Notes under the pieces: model-generated
The model's input: only the letters and a program-made list of their open reading frames with translations
What the model was told of the DNA's origin: nothing
Database searches by the model: none
Made by a program: the position numbers and the translations under genes
Assembly (NCBI GenBank): GCA_022578965.1
Contig: MU400556.1
Location: 237,959 to 301,958 of the forward strand
Reading direction: 5' to 3'
DNA length: 64,000 bases
DNA from: Xylaria sp. FL1777
Taxonomy: Eukaryota; Ascomycota; Sordariomycetes; Xylariales; Xylariaceae
Shown here: positions 44,961 to 57,557 of the stretch, one piece after another
Numbering within the stretch: the first letter of the stretch is position 1
Layout: each line of letters begins with the position of its first letter

Positions 44961-45713
44961 TTAAGCAGCCTATAACATGCCACGTCAGTATAAGTCCGGA
45001 AGTTATAAAAAGTTATTAGTGCATCATTCGGAGAGGTTGTAGCTCGTGACGGGTGAGCCAGGCCTGGCGTACCTTGACAGCGTATTTGCGTTGAGGGAAA
45101 TGGGTAGCTCTCTTCTTTGTCTTCTCCAGGGTCTTTGACTTCTCCTGGGGCGAGAGGCGGCGACGGATGGCGCGGGTCTGCTTAGGTCGGAGGTCTAGAG
45201 GGAGGTACTTCTTGTTTTTGTAGAAGAGACGGAGCTGTTGGCGCTGCTTGAGGTTGACGACGGTCAGAACGCGGGCAATCGACTTTCGTAGGTCGTGACT
45301 GCAAGAGAAAAGCCAGCGTTAGTCCCACTGCTGCCATCATACATCATACATCATATAGGCCTGGCCACTGGGAACGCCTCTCATGTTCGATGCACTCGAC
45401 GTTGATAGGGCGTTGGCGGGGTGTGCATCGAGGGGCATCGCATGGTGTTCTGTTCTTCGCTGGACACGTGTGACATACATCTTATTCAGTTTGCTGCCGG
45501 AGGATGTTATCTTCTGGATACGGAGCTGACCAAGCTCGCTCTTAAGCTCGCCAAGCTGCTTGATCAAATCATCCTTGCTCTTGTTCCAGAGCTGACCGGT
45601 CTTAACCTTTGACGTCGACTGTGGGAGAAAATGCTGTGTTAGCTGGCAATTCGAGGACTCGGGTTTGTTCGAGGCGCAGAGCGGGATGAATATCGTGCGG
45701 CCGACTTACCATC
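44961..45713 (-). CDS. RPL35: 60S ribosomal protein L35 (uL29)
   Basis: Component of the large ribosomal subunit near the polypeptide exit tunnel. Four exons: 45711-45713 (the ATG alone), 45479-45618, 45073-45298 and 44961-44969 (two alanines and the stop), giving 125 aa, the usual length for this family (yeast 120). The body is unmistakable: helical N-terminus ([22 protein letters not shown]), the conserved [40 protein letters not shown] and the C-terminal [11 protein letters not shown]. The last intron (45072-44970) is needed to give the family's Ala ending; reading through adds about 20 unrelated residues. A one-codon first exon is common in ribosomal protein genes. Divergent to GOS1. Confidence 0.95.
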
Positions 45714-46351
45714 TTGAATGGCTTTGGGCGTGCGGAATTGGCGGTCTCCGAGTTGTCGTCGTCGTTTGGAGGAGGTGGTCGTGTCGTGAAATTTCGCCAA
45801 ATTCTTTTTAGGGTCTGGAGATTTGGAGAGTTGTGTGGAAAATTAATCCAGCACAGACCACCGATTCCGTAAGCGGGTCTACTGCGGGTCTTCTTTCCAG
45901 TGTGGATGTGAGTGTGGTGTCCTGTGGCTGTGGCTGCTGGCTCCGTGGCTGAAATTGATAAAAGTGGATTCCCTTATCCTCGTACAGTGTCTGGATTTCC
46001 AATTAGCACAGTATGTACCTCATCTGGCTTGCATCCAACCACCCCAGCCAAATGGGCTCTAAAACCAGTAGATAGATGACGAAGGGTCCGAGAATCCGTT
46101 GATGCATGCAACCCAGTATACCATCGCGACTACTTCCTAGAAACCCTTCATACTCCGGCCATGACAGTTCTCGACGTCTAACCACCCATTTGCTTTGATA
46201 CCGCGCCGCAACTTGTCATATTCTTTTAATACGTTCTCATCTTTGTGTCGCAACTAGATACCCCTACAGGATACCCCTACAGCAAAGCACAGGCACAGGT
46301 CGACCGACTGGTCTCGTTAGCCAAGGCAGCAATTAATATCCATTCCTGAAG
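45714..46351. other. Divergent promoter region RPL35 / GOS1
   Basis: 638 bases between divergent starts, without recognisable coding sequence. It contains a directly repeated 13-base unit (gatacccctacag, at 46256-46281, two copies in tandem) close to the GOS1 side. Probable promoters of both genes. Confidence 0.5.
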
Positions 46352-47164
46352 ATGGCAGCAACCACAGGAAATCAGGGTTGGGCTCAACTGCGACAGCAAG
46401 CCCGGAGCTTAGAGTCACAGGTAACGAACCTTAATGCCTGACAATTCTGAGGATTCGGCGCTGATGCGACGGCCTATAGACCGAGGCGCTCTTCCACACA
46501 TACTCGCAGTACTCCACCGTATCTAATATCCCGCCGAAGCCGAGCAAGGAGGAGAGAGAAACCGAGGCGAAATTAGAAGAACTTTTGAAGAGAGTGAGGG
46601 CGCATTGATCTCAATTCTACGTGCTTCGCGCCATTCGGGACTAACCACTTTCTGTGACAGCGAGAGACTGTTGTCGATCAACTCGGCCGGCTCCTTGATT
46701 CCGAAGCGAGCTTAACTTCCTCGGCCCTGAAACAAAACAACCTATCACTCCTTCGCGAGAAACTAGCAGAGCACCGGCGGGACCTCGGCCGTCTGAAAAC
46801 AAAACTACACGAGGCTCGCAACCGCGCGAACCTGCTATCGAACGTGCGGGATGACATCGAGAGTTACCGGGCAAGCAATCCAGAAGCAGCCGAGGCCGAA
46901 TACATGCTGGACGAGCGCAACCGAATCGACAATTCCCACAACATGGTAGACAGTGTGCTGAGCCAAGCGTACGCTACAAACGAGAGTTTTAACCTGCAGC
47001 GTGAGACGCTCGCCAGCATCAACCGCCGGATCACATTAGCCGCAAGCCAAGTCCCCGGCCTCAACACGCTAATCGGCAAGATCTCGGCGAGGAAGCGCCG
47101 CGATGGCTTCATCATGGGTGGTTTTATAGCGTTCTGTTTCGTCGTCTTCTTCTTTTTCTTGTAA
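46352..47164 (+). CDS. GOS1: Golgi Qb-SNARE Gos1 (GOS28)
   Basis: SNARE for intra-Golgi transport. Three exons, 46352-46420, 46480-46593 and 46661-47164, giving 228 aa (yeast Gos1 is 223). The N-terminus (WAQLRQQARSLESQ, then YSQYSTV) is the conserved start of the GOS28 N-terminal helices. The SNARE motif runs at about 140-200 with the central glutamine region (DSVLSQAYATNESFNLQRETL, spanning about 157-177), followed by SINRRITLAASQVPGLNTLIGKI. The chain ends in a C-terminal tail anchor (GFIMGGFIAFCFVVFFFFL) with no residues after it, as expected for a type IV tail-anchored SNARE. Introns are 59 and 67 bases, both in phase 0. Confidence 0.94.
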
Positions 47165-48167
47165 TTGAAAGCCGAAGTCACGAGGAAGAAACAGGTTGTC
47201 AAGCTCCCTTTTTGTATGATTTAAAGACATGGACATATTATTTTGAGGCGTTGCAGACGGCATTGTTTTTTTTTCTGCGAGGCAAGGCGTTATGGCCCAT
47301 ACCAGAATGGGAGTGTTATATATTGTATTACCAGCCGAGGCTAGTCACATACCCGTTCGAACAGAGAAAAACTAATTATCGGATCTTTTTTTTTATTTTT
47401 AACCCTGAACTGCTTGTTTAGAGCTCAATTCCGAAGGCCTTTCTTTTTATCTACTACATTGATTGGAAAGTAAATGCATCATGTCCCTCAAGCTCTTCAG
47501 TTAGAATAGTTGTAAATTAAGACGTTGAAAAAAGTCCGTTCTAAGCAACAAAGGAGCCGTCCTACTTGTGGATGCTATGTCTTGCTCCTATCTCTGAGTT
47601 GATCTCGAAAAGTTAGATATTCTGTAGGATGACACCTGATCTCACAATCGGGAAGCCTAGAAAGAGTTGAAGGATTTATGACTGTCTCGTTAATGTATCC
47701 AAAATGCATTGCAGAAAACTCTCCGATATCATCTATCTATATTATATATACATAATGGCTCTTGCCAGAAATGAAATCTCACCGAAAGCTGAGCCCAAGC
47801 TGTCCTAAATAAAACGCGACAGCTGTGCTTTAACTGAGACTTTTACTAAAGATGATGTGATGCCATTTTCTTCCGCGTCGATCAAGATGCAGGAGCTTTC
47901 TTCCTAAGCCCCCCGGAATAATCATTCCCAATGCCACCTTGCATAATGTAAAAAAAAAACGAACAAATATTGCATAAGCATCTCGAAACTTCAAATTCGG
48001 TCGGGTTAGGGAAGTAAACCAGCACGCATCGTACACGATTACAACTTGTTATGGAGTCATTCTCTCCGATGTAGGTGGGATTTGGGTATCACTAATCTAG
48101 CCTTATTATACAATACATACAGCACAATCTATGCCCCAAGAAAAAAAGTACACAATAGAGCGGACGT
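47165..48167. other. Convergent intergenic region
   Basis: 1.0 kb between GOS1 and ATP10 stop codons, with T-rich tracts near 47265-47275 and 47385-47400. Nothing else recognised. Confidence 0.5.
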
Positions 48168-49335
48168 CTACGGCTTGTTGCCCCCTTCCAGCAACAATCG
48201 CCCAAGGCCCTTGACAAGGCTTTCGCGCTCATGGTCCTCGCTATTGCCACTGCCGGCCCAGCGTATCCTGCAGTCGGCGTCCAGGAGGTAAGTGTAGCCG
48301 ACCTTGCTGTTCAACAGGCCGATGCCCTCGCGGATCTCATCGGAGACGCCCTTGCGCACGATGAAGTAGCGTCCGTAGTTCTCTTCGCCGCCAACCTGCC
48401 GTCTCAGCCTGCCTATCAACAGCCTGATCAGGAAAGCCTTGAGGGCGTCCTCCTCGATGTTGACGCGCACGTGCTGCGCCTTGCCGCCGCTCTCAGCGAT
48501 GGCCTGCTCCACGGCGGGATTGCTCTCCCTCGACACGAACGTGTTGCATTGGTTCTCGGCCCACAGGCTGCTGAACACGCTGACGACCGAGACCCGCCCC
48601 TGCAGCACGGGCGTCGTGTCCCGCGGCTCCGTGTCCGTCTTGGACAGCGTCCGCCCGTATAAGTTGGGGAAGTACAGGGATAGGTCGCCCTTGAAGAGTC
48701 GCGGGGGCGCGATGAACGTCTTGCCCTTGTGGAATTGCATGTTGCCCCAGTCGCGGAAGTACGGGCGAGAGATCTTATTCTTTCTGCATGGGCACAGAAG
48801 AGAGCACGACGTAGTTAGCCAAACGTACTATCTAGCATGTGCCTGAGGGCTGGCGGGTTGTCGCCAAAGATAGGCGCCGCTCCACCCATGCGAATTGAGA
48901 TGTTGGGGTGTTAGGACGCAGACATTGAACGTACAGGTTTTGCCGCCTCTCCAGATGCTTGCTGTAATCGACGAAGTCATCCCGGCGCTGCTGCAACGTC
49001 CGGAAATCTATGCCCGTGTTCTGACCTATCTGCGGAGGGTAGGGGAGACCTATCGGGCGGCTCAACGGCGTCGGCGTGAACTCTTCTAGACGCTTGCCGT
49101 ACGATCTCGGGGCATCGGCGAGCGGGGAGGGCGGAACGAATTTCGAGGCAGGGGCAACTGCTGTCGAAGTGGCTGTGTTGGCTGCGGGTTTGGGGTTTTT
49201 TTTCGCGGCCTGCTCGGCCAGACGGCGATACAATGTGCTAAACGCTCGTGATTGACATGACCAGCAAAGCAGCGTTGGCTGCCGTGTGACCAGCGACATG
49301 CTTGCTGGGCTACACCTGTGGAGGTGACGCGACAT
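48168..49335 (-). CDS. ATP10: Mitochondrial ATP synthase assembly factor Atp10
   Basis: Chaperone of the mitochondrial inner membrane that helps incorporate subunit 6 (Atp6) into the F0 sector. Two exons, 48935-49335 and 48168-48783 (intron 151 bases), 338 aa. The N-terminal about 40 residues are basic with Arg and Ser and no acidic residues before the segment RLAEQAAKK, a mitochondrial presequence. The ATP10 domain follows, with RPYFRDWGNMQFHKGKTFIAPPRLF, FPNLYGRTL, the thioredoxin-like core VSVVSVFSSLWAENQ, and the end NSKVGYTYLLDADCRIRWAGSG. A second in-frame ATG (49299) could be the true start. Exon 2 is strongly G+C biased at third positions relative to flanking sequence. Divergent to the branched-chain E2 gene. 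Confidence 0.93.
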
Positions 49336-49965
49336 GTACTGCGGCCTCTCGGCGTGGCTGTTGGCGGCGGCGACGTTGGAATGCGCTTATCGGATTCTGT
49401 CTAGGTAGACCATCCAGGTATCATCGCAGAAAACTCGACCCTCCAGATGCTTGCCGAGCCGAGCTGCAGGGGCGCAACGTGGATCCCGCATCGAAACGTG
49501 GAAAGGCGGATGTTATCTCTTATCGATAATAGATTCTGCCGCGCAGTCAATGGGTAAGCCCAGCTTAGGTACTTTACTTACGAAGTACTACCTACTGCCT
49601 TTAACGGTCAACAGCTTTGACGTAAGCATAGACGAATTACGGGGGTTTCAGTTGCTTTAGTAAGGGGTATTCCGTTAAAGGGACGCTTTCCTCCATATGA
49701 GGGGTTCTCTTATGATGTAATCGTCCACGTTCCAAACCAGGTTGGTATCGCCCACAGTGTCGTACCCCACAGCCACGGCACGGCCATCGTCGGCTTCCCC
49801 AGACAACGGCTATAACCGGGCGAATGTGGGGAAAGGAAGTCAGCGGCACTCTGCTTGCTTCTCTTACCTCCCGCAATTCTAGGAACACAATTCAACGTGC
49901 TTTCTTGCATTTCTATAATTTTCAGGATATCGTCTGGAGTTGGTGCTCGCCCAGCGAAACATACA
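49336..49965. other. Divergent promoter region ATP10 / branched-chain E2
   Basis: 630 bases between two genes both encoding mitochondrial proteins, on opposite strands. Contains CTTACTTACGAAGTACTACCTAC-like repeat sequence near 49573-49596. No coding potential. Shared regulation is possible but not shown. Confidence 0.5.
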
Positions 49966-51530
49966 ATGTTTTTACGACGCAGTTCTCGTGCTTTGCGCCG
50001 TCAATGGCGGACTTGCCAAGGGATGGTACGAATGGCAGATCCTCAGATGCGCGGAGCTTATTACGTTGCTACTGCTAGACACTTCCACTCCACGAGGAGG
50101 ATGCAGGTTATCAAGCCGGTGCTTCTAGCTGATATAGGCGAAGGTACGCGGTCTTCATTCACGGTATCGGTGCAGCACGCTTACAATGTCTTCTAGGTAT
50201 CGTGGAATGCGAAATCATACAGTGGTTTGTTGAACCGGAAGCTAGAGTCGAAGAGTTCTCGCCTCTCTGCGAGGTCCAAAGCGATAAAGCCTCCGTCGAG
50301 ATAACGAGTCGGTTCGCCGGCGTCGTCAAGAAGTTATACTACGATGCGGGAGAAATGGCCAAAGTTGGGAAGCCGTTTGTGGACATTGATATACTAGGCG
50401 ATGCTAAGAAAGAGGACTTGGATGCCTTGACAGCCCCAATATCCTCCACAGATGGCACCTCAGAGCCGTTAAATAAGGAGTCTTTGAGTCAAGCACCTGA
50501 GGGCCAAATTGCACAGACCCCGAGAAGCACGCCACAATCCGAAGAGAAAGAGAGTGAATCTCGGTCTTTGCCTCAAGCGAAAAATCTATATAAATCGTTG
50601 GCCACTCCCGCGGTGCGCCATCTATGTAAAGAGTTAAATGTGGAGATAACCGACGTTGACGGGACGGGAAAAGGGGGTAGAGTGCTAAAGGAAGATATAT
50701 ATAAGTTCGTTGAAGCACGCGATTCCGGCAAGCAGGCGGCCCAATCCACGAGGACGATACCCGAAGCACCATCTGCAGCATTCATCACTACCGAGAAGCA
50801 GACGGAGACTACCGTCGCCCTGACAAACACCCAGCAACAAATGTTCAAAACTATGACTCGGTCTTTAAGTATACCACATTTCTTATATGCCGACGAAATC
50901 GATTTCTCCCAGCTTTACGAGTTGCGACAGCGGCTGAACAAGGTATTATCACAATCAGCGAAAGAAGGAGAAATATCGAAGTTGTCTTATCTACCCTTTA
51001 TCATTAAAGCGGTATCACTTGCTCTTTACAAATACCCAATACTCAACGCACGTGTAGATCTCGATGCCCAAACGTCCAAACCCGCGCTAGTCCACCGCAG
51101 TCAGCATAACATTGGTGTGGCCATGGATACACCGATGGGCCTCCTTGTGCCAGTCATCAAGAACGTGGCGACCAAGAATGTGCTGTCAATCGCAAGTGAA
51201 CTGGTCGCCCTGCAGTCTAGAGCGGCGGCCGGGAAGTTGTCGGTGCAAGACTTGAGTGGAGGAACGATCACAGTATCCAACATTGGTAATATAGGAGGAA
51301 CATACCTGTCACCGGTCATCGTCGAGAAGGAGGTGGCGATATTGGGCATCGGGCGAATGCGCACCGTTCCCGCATTCGACAAGGAGGACAGAGTGATCAA
51401 GAAGCAGGTGTGCAACTTTAGCTGGAGCGCTGATCACCGCGTTGTCGACGGAGCAACCATGGCCCGGGCCGCCGAAGTCGTCAGACTAATTGTGGAGGAG
51501 CCTGACAGCATGATCCTACATCTGCGGTGA
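49966..51530 (+). CDS. Branched-chain 2-oxoacid dehydrogenase E2 (lipoamide acyltransferase)
   Basis: Mitochondrial matrix core of the complex that degrades the 2-oxoacids of Leu, Ile and Val. Two exons, 49966-50143 and 50197-51530, 503 aa. The presequence is Arg/Ser rich (MFLRRSSRALRRQWR). The lipoyl domain is at about 45-130, with the lipoate lysine K90 in EVQSDKASV. A Ser/Glu/Gln-rich linker leads to the E1/E3-binding domain at about 188-225 (TPAVRHLCKELN..GTGKGGRVLKEDI). The acyltransferase catalytic domain covers about 265-503, with the HxxxDG motif DHRVVDG (His473, Asp477) and SNIGNIGGTYLSPVI. The single lipoyl domain and binding-domain sequence favour DBT over pyruvate dehydrogenase E2 (which has a longer linker) and oxoglutarate E2 (which lacks this binding domain). 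The intron lies inside the codon after GE, in IGEG. Confidence 0.93.
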
Positions 51531-52925
51531 CCTGCGAGCAACGTCGAGGTGCCTCTCTCGGCCGAGAGCATGCTGTAGACACGCCAGAGCGTCCGAAGGG
51601 CTTGCAGGTGCTCACCGTAGGACATGATCTGGTCCGGGACGGCGCCAATTTGCCATATTAAGTAAAAAAAAGTGGTCCCAAGGCTGGGATGGCAGCCAGG
51701 GGGTTGATGCAGAGTGCGTGGAATTGGGACTTTGCCCACTGGGCCCCCCGGGGAACCTGAGAATGTGACTCTACTGTACACCATCCGGGCTAGGCCAAGA
51801 GGTAGATCTACCAGTAGGAATCCAACGCGGTCGTCGTACTTAGTCATATCTGTGGTGTTGCAGGTCCTGGCATCCTTCAGCCTGTCTGCCACGCAGCGAA
51901 AGTCGCATCGAATCACATCCCTCCGCGGAACCGACCACCGGGTCCGAGGAATACTGCATTAGTCACGTACGACCGTAGACCAATATGTAGGAGTAGGAGT
52001 GTGAGCGTACCGGTCGGTGCGTAAGACGAGTGAGTGATTATGTACCTATGTATGTCTTAGGATTCATGCAGGGCGCTGTATTTGGCGACCTGAGGTGAGG
52101 AAAAGAAAGAATGCTGAGTTCTCGTTGCATGTCGTTAGGGTACAGTAAGGGTATAAATATTAGACGTCGTATTTGCCAATGCAACCTCGAAACGCCTATT
52201 ATGTACTTATGACGAAATAGGTACGGGGATGCGATTCGTTGGAGCAAAGGATCCCCGGGAAAAGGCTCTGATGACACGAATGCATCTCTCTTACGCCGGG
52301 ATAGAGTGTTATGGTGTTATCTTGATATGGGCTTTTGCCTATGCTGCTGACTGCCTAGTAGGCCCGATTCCTCGACCCTATCAGAAGTGCGTGTAGTTAG
52401 TTATGCGTACTATACGGTATACTAGTATGTAAACTTGAGCCTTGTCCTTGCATGCAAGTAGGTACTATGTAGTATACAGGTATGTGGCTTGGTCTAGGTC
52501 TGTGAGGAAAAGCAATAATTATATTGCCCTATCTACGCAATATGTATCCTATACAGAATCTGACAGAAAACATGCATATTCATGCAAGTTCTTTCGTGGC
52601 TGCTTCCCGGCGCAGAAATAAACCATGACACTGAAAAGCTTTTGCTGAACTCCTTCTCGCTGATCCAAGTCTCGTAAGGAATTTCTTGATAACAATTACC
52701 CAGAACACCTCGTAGACTTTCTGATACCAACGCCGACGCACACTAAGTCAAGAAAATGCAACAGTGACCAAATTCGGCCCAGTTTCTCACGTGGTGGAAG
52801 ATATGCGCGCTGCCCGAACGTGGCAATGACCCCTACATAGCAGTCATGGGCTGGGCTGCAGTCCCGGCGCGATGCGTGCGTGCATGCATGCATACCACCT
52901 TAAAAAAATAACCCGCCGTTTCTTG
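51531..52925. other. Convergent intergenic region, repeat-rich
   Basis: 1.4 kb between the branched-chain E2 and gluconokinase stop codons. Contains short repeats of TAGG/CCTA and GTAC/TACC types around 52030-52070 and 52420-52480, plus a GCATGCATGCAT stretch near 52880. No gene. Confidence 0.5.
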
Positions 52926-53677
52926 TCAGGCAGCTTCGTTGATCTTATTCGTGACCTGTCTCAGCGCCGTGCTAAGCACCCCTGAAATGGGGCCGCTCAC
53001 ATCGATTCTAATCACGTCTGTCTCCTCTGCTGTTGGCGGTTCTAGGATCTCGAATTGGCTCCGCACCATGTTGGCTCCCATGTAGTGTCCCTGTCGCAAT
53101 CCAACACGCTCGAGGAGAACGTCTTCTGGCGCATAGAGGTAGATGAAGTGTAGTTGGACATCATGGGTGAAGTACGTGGCCACTCTGATGACGTCCCGAT
53201 ACTTCCGCTTCAGCGCTGAGCATGTTAGTACCACGCCCTCAGCTCCAGATGCTAGCTGTCTCAGAGATTCCTCGCGCAGGAGTGTAAGCCAGTCCCATCG
53301 GTCAGCATCTGCCAGCGGGATTCCGCTGGCCATCTTTTCTATGTTTGCTGCCGGATGAAACTATGAAGGTGGTGAGGTCAGCATCCTCGGCGACAGTTGC
53401 TCAAAGCCGTCTAGACTAAACCTACCGCATCACCCTCGAGATATGGCAGGTTCAGAGACTCAGATAAATGTTGAGCAACGGTTGTTTTGCCGCACCCTGC
53501 CGGGCCAGTGACAAGCCAGATGTGGTGTACATGCGGTCTTTCTTGACCGTTGACAATGGCAATAGCATTACTCGGCGCAACTGGTGGGTTTGATCCAAGG
53601 GGGTCCATCGTAGATGACATGGGATCAGCTGTTGTAAGCTCCCCGGTTACTGGGGCCGGGGCGTTGTAGGTCAACAT
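52926..53677 (-). CDS. Gluconokinase
   Basis: ATP-dependent phosphorylation of gluconate to 6-phosphogluconate, feeding the pentose phosphate pathway. Two exons, 53426-53677 and 52926-53360 (65-base intron), 228 aa. The P-loop is GPAGCGKT at about residues 58-65. Further family motifs are YLEGDAFHPAANIEKMASGIPLADADRWDWL (crossing the intron; the Asp and His of GDxFHP are substrate-binding), TCSALKRKYRD, and the C-terminal arginine-containing LRQGHYMGANMVRSQFE. These match the thermoresistant gluconokinase family (GntK/YDR248C type). The first about 45 residues are Pro/Ala/Ser rich and probably disordered; a later start is possible. It is convergent with the branched-chain E2 gene. Confidence 0.92.
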
Positions 53678-56600
53678 TCGATGGTAAAACTTCGGACGGT
53701 CTTATTTCCTAGGATCATGGGCTGGAAAGAGTAGAAACCGCCTCCTAATTCGAGAATTTATTTATCTATGGTCCCTCTCTGCCTCAGCGTAGCACTCAAC
53801 GTGCCTTCCAAAGGCTAGGAGATGTGAGTTTGCAATACTGGTTGGGATGGGAAGATAGTTGAATAAGTAGAGTACGGTAGACAAGAGGCAGGGAAAGAAA
53901 GAAGGAGGTAATATTTAGTGCGTAATACTAGCGAGGGTGTATTTACTTTATAAGAGCAGTGGGCGAGTAAAGGGACCAGGCCTAGCTTGGGAGATGGGAC
54001 ACTGCTGAAGACAGCAAGGAGCCTCCATCCAGTCATAATTACTATCGGCAAGTGAAGCCGGGCCTGTTCACCGCACCCCAACGCCGGCATTCTAAATGGA
54101 CAAGGCCCAGCCTGGTCAAGTGAGAGACGGGGACGACGGAGTGGCCCTAGCCACGGCACAGGTGCAGAGTTGTGTTGGGACGGCCCAAACGACGCTAAAG
54201 GCGAAAAATGATCCGTCAGGAATGTCAAACAAGGCAATTTCCAGAGGGTTCGGGCCAATCAGCCGCCTCGACAGATTATGCGGTGCAGAACCCAACGTGG
54301 GGTCTAGTGTAAGTAAGCCGCCTGGGAATGCTGTTGCTCAGTCAGATACACTAGTTTCGTTCGTCTGGTACCTACCGTACATGTACATACAGGATTTGCC
54401 GAGCTGAAGTATATCTTGCATATACCAGCTTTGCTATGCGCGGTTGCCGGATGCTGGGCTGCTGACTAAAGTATTAGGGAGGCTTGTCGTGTTAGCGGTA
54501 CGTAGTATAGGAGTTCCATTAGAACCGGCGTTGTGTAACGACGTGTATCTGCCACAGAATACGGTCCGACTGTCCCAACTTGAAGTGTAGGTATTATATC
54601 ATTCGCGACTCGCTTTTCAACATTGGCTGACTCGCAGCAATAACAGCGCCCTACCCGCTGTTCCGAGACGCCCTCTTGGCCCACAAATCCAATCAGACGG
54701 GTATCCATCATCAGGCAGGACAGATATGGGGAGTCATGTCGTTGGCGGAAAAGCTTTTATGGAGAAGCTGCTTTTCCCCCGGCGTATTTGCCGGGGAAGG
54801 CCTTTCCATATTAGGCGAGAAGGCAGCCCAAAACTTTGCCTACGCAGCAGAAGGTTAACTCGTTACGGCTACCTGTTGAGGCGCCTGAACGCAACTGGAG
54901 AGAAAGAGAGCAGTAGAAACAGAGGGAAATGTATATGTATGTGATGGGGATATACACTACACTAGAGGCATGTCGGGGGAACGTGGGGGTTAGAGTCTTT
55001 GTAATGGTTAAAATCGGCGAAATGCTATACGGACTTCACTAACGTGGGGGTTCGGTTTAACTTTCGCATGAGGTCAAAACTCCATCAACTCCTGGTGGTT
55101 CTGTTGCCTTCACAGGCTGTAAAAATGTGGAGGACACATGGTTCCTAGTCCCCAGCTAGCCATCTAGTACCTAGGCTGTGTGGCTATGTGGTCCCAGAAC
55201 TTCAATTTGCTGCAAATAATGCGATCAGGATAATCGAATGCAATGGTAGGTTGTTTAGGAACACTTACCACTTACAATCTTTTTTTGGGTCGGTATTTTT
55301 TTTACGGTAGAATACGAAGATCACCGAAAGGAGCATATGAACGAGGGTACCACCCCAAAGACCCTAGGTGCATACTTACTCCTTTCTTTTTCCTTGGTAG
55401 CCAGACTCTAGCGGAGCCTCGCCTTCTCGATAACAAGCATGGAGACAGACCTGAAATGAGTACGTGTAGGTATGTACGTTGTCTCCGAGACGAGCTGAGC
55501 TGGATTAGTATACCGGTATATCATATCGGTCCGGTTTGTTCTTGTTGCATTGCAGCATGAACATCTCTCTTATGAGCTGCCTGAAGGTTATTTCTCGGCA
55601 AGCCCCAACAGGCAATCTTGATGCTACCTGGAGCTTATTGGCCATCTCTGACGGAATGAGAGTTTGTCTTATGCCCATCTACACTCAAGAGGTAAGAATC
55701 CTCCCGGAGATGTGGATCCCCTATTTCCCGGTTCATCACGGCTCCAGCGGGATGCTTTGAACGACCTTGACGTCTTATCCGGCATACTCTTTGGTATATC
55801 GAAGAGACTAGCAGAGAGAAAAGAAAACCAATCGTCGAAGGCTCTTGTGACTATTCTACGACCCAAGGACTGGGCGAACATGATGCAAGATGGTCATCTG
55901 TTCAGGCGGTGCAGAATTAGTCGGCTTATGATAGTGTTCCCTGCTGTCCCGAGCAAACATCCCTCATTAGATGTGTAACTGCGTGGCGCTTTTGTCCCAC
56001 TATGACGCATCACTACTCAAGGGTCCTCGCATGCACGAACATGGTGCTGACTTATCTAAATCACGGCATGTAGATGGATGTGCTCACGTGGACCGATCGT
56101 TGTGTTCAGTGTAGGTGATACGATCCAGCCTCGCCTGCATGCCGGGACCAGTTGTTCATGTGGCCTCGCGCGGCACGTTCCACCTAGGTTACGTTGTCTT
56201 CAATATCGCACTTCTCTGTGATTACTGGTGTGGTCGGTTTTAGCTCATAGCAACGCTCCTCTGGCTGCCTCCGATTACCTATCTTCCCAGTGCAGAGTGG
56301 TGACGTAAAACGAAAGGGGTCGGCTTCATCAATACACTGAAGGCGGCTGACCATACATACGCAGTAGGGCGCATTGGTATCGTATGTATTCCATTAATAC
56401 ATCAGTTGACTAGTCTAGCACCGGTTTCTCAGACGACGTTAGTTCGGTGTTGGGCTGCAACACGACCAGGCGGTGATAAGACGCGGTGGGAAAGATGAAT
56501 TGAGACTAGGTCAGGCGTCAACCTGATGGCAGTGTTTCGGATCTTGCCGAGGGAGCTGGATCGTGGCCGGGCAGGAGAGGTTGCCTCATGCTGACATGGG

Positions 56601-57557
56601 AAGCGAGGAGAGACCCCGGATTCTGGGCTAGGGGAATATCAGCCGACACCGGTGGGTTGAGAGCTACGGGTTCGGTAGTTCTGTGATCATGGATGGATTA
56701 TGCCTGTGGTGTGCATTGTCTGTCTGTAGGTAGATAGTAGAGAAAATACCTGGTCGTCCAGATAAGTCGTATAGTAGATAATGGCTAAGCGAGATTGGAC
56801 AACCCCGGACTTTTTGGGGTGACATCGACTGACTATGACGCAAGAAGATTCATCCAGAATGCTGGAGTGGTAGAGAGCGGTAAGGAGCGGGAGAGTACCT
56901 AGCCTATGATGCTGAACCCCAATCTTTTTTTTCTAGAAGAAATCCGTGGGTAATCAGGCCTTGCCTGTTTTGCGGTACATGGCCACGATACCTGTCCCAG
57001 GTAGAGGGCAAAAAACCTGGGGCAAGCGGGTAGGGTTTGTAAGTGGCCGAATCCTGTCCTGCTTCTGTCCTGCTTCATGCCCTGGTTTTATCCTGTTCTC
57101 TAACCTAGCAGTTGCATACCTATTGGATATTTTGTCTGTTAAGTACCTAGTACGCAGTACCTCTACATCTGTAGGTACCTAAGTACACAGCACCTGACAG
57201 AGTGCATGAGTACATATGTATGTAGGTATTATCGGGTGGTCCTAGCAAGGGATCCGGGCGCATATAGCACAGAGACCGGAATGTTACTGCTGAGGTACTG
57301 CGTACCTGTGCGTGTACCTATCTTAAACCTGCGTAGCCAATAGGGAGTTGCATCTACCCGCACTTAGCATCGCTACGCTACTTAGACACAGGCAGATGCA
57401 GGCCAGATTTGCTCAGTGTACCGCGTAGAGGTACAACTTGTACCTACCTACTAACCTGGTTGTCGGTCTGCAGTACTTGCTGAACTTGCATTCCCACCTA
57501 AGGTCTAGGTCTAGGCAGTAGGCAGTCGACGTCAAGCGAAGGCTTCCGTCGGCCCTA
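53678..57557. other. Largest intergenic block, 3.9 kb, no gene identified
   Basis: No ORF here has recognisable protein features. Examples I looked at and did not call are 53815-54258, 54096-54407, 54466-54711, 55243-55560, 55664-55978 and 56946-57182. TAGG/CCTA and TACC motifs are dense from about 57115 to 57520. A short G+C-rich palindrome-like stretch lies at about 54774-54805 (ttccccc.ggcgtat.ttgccgggg). It could hold a long promoter, a noncoding transcript or a decayed element. Confidence 0.45.
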
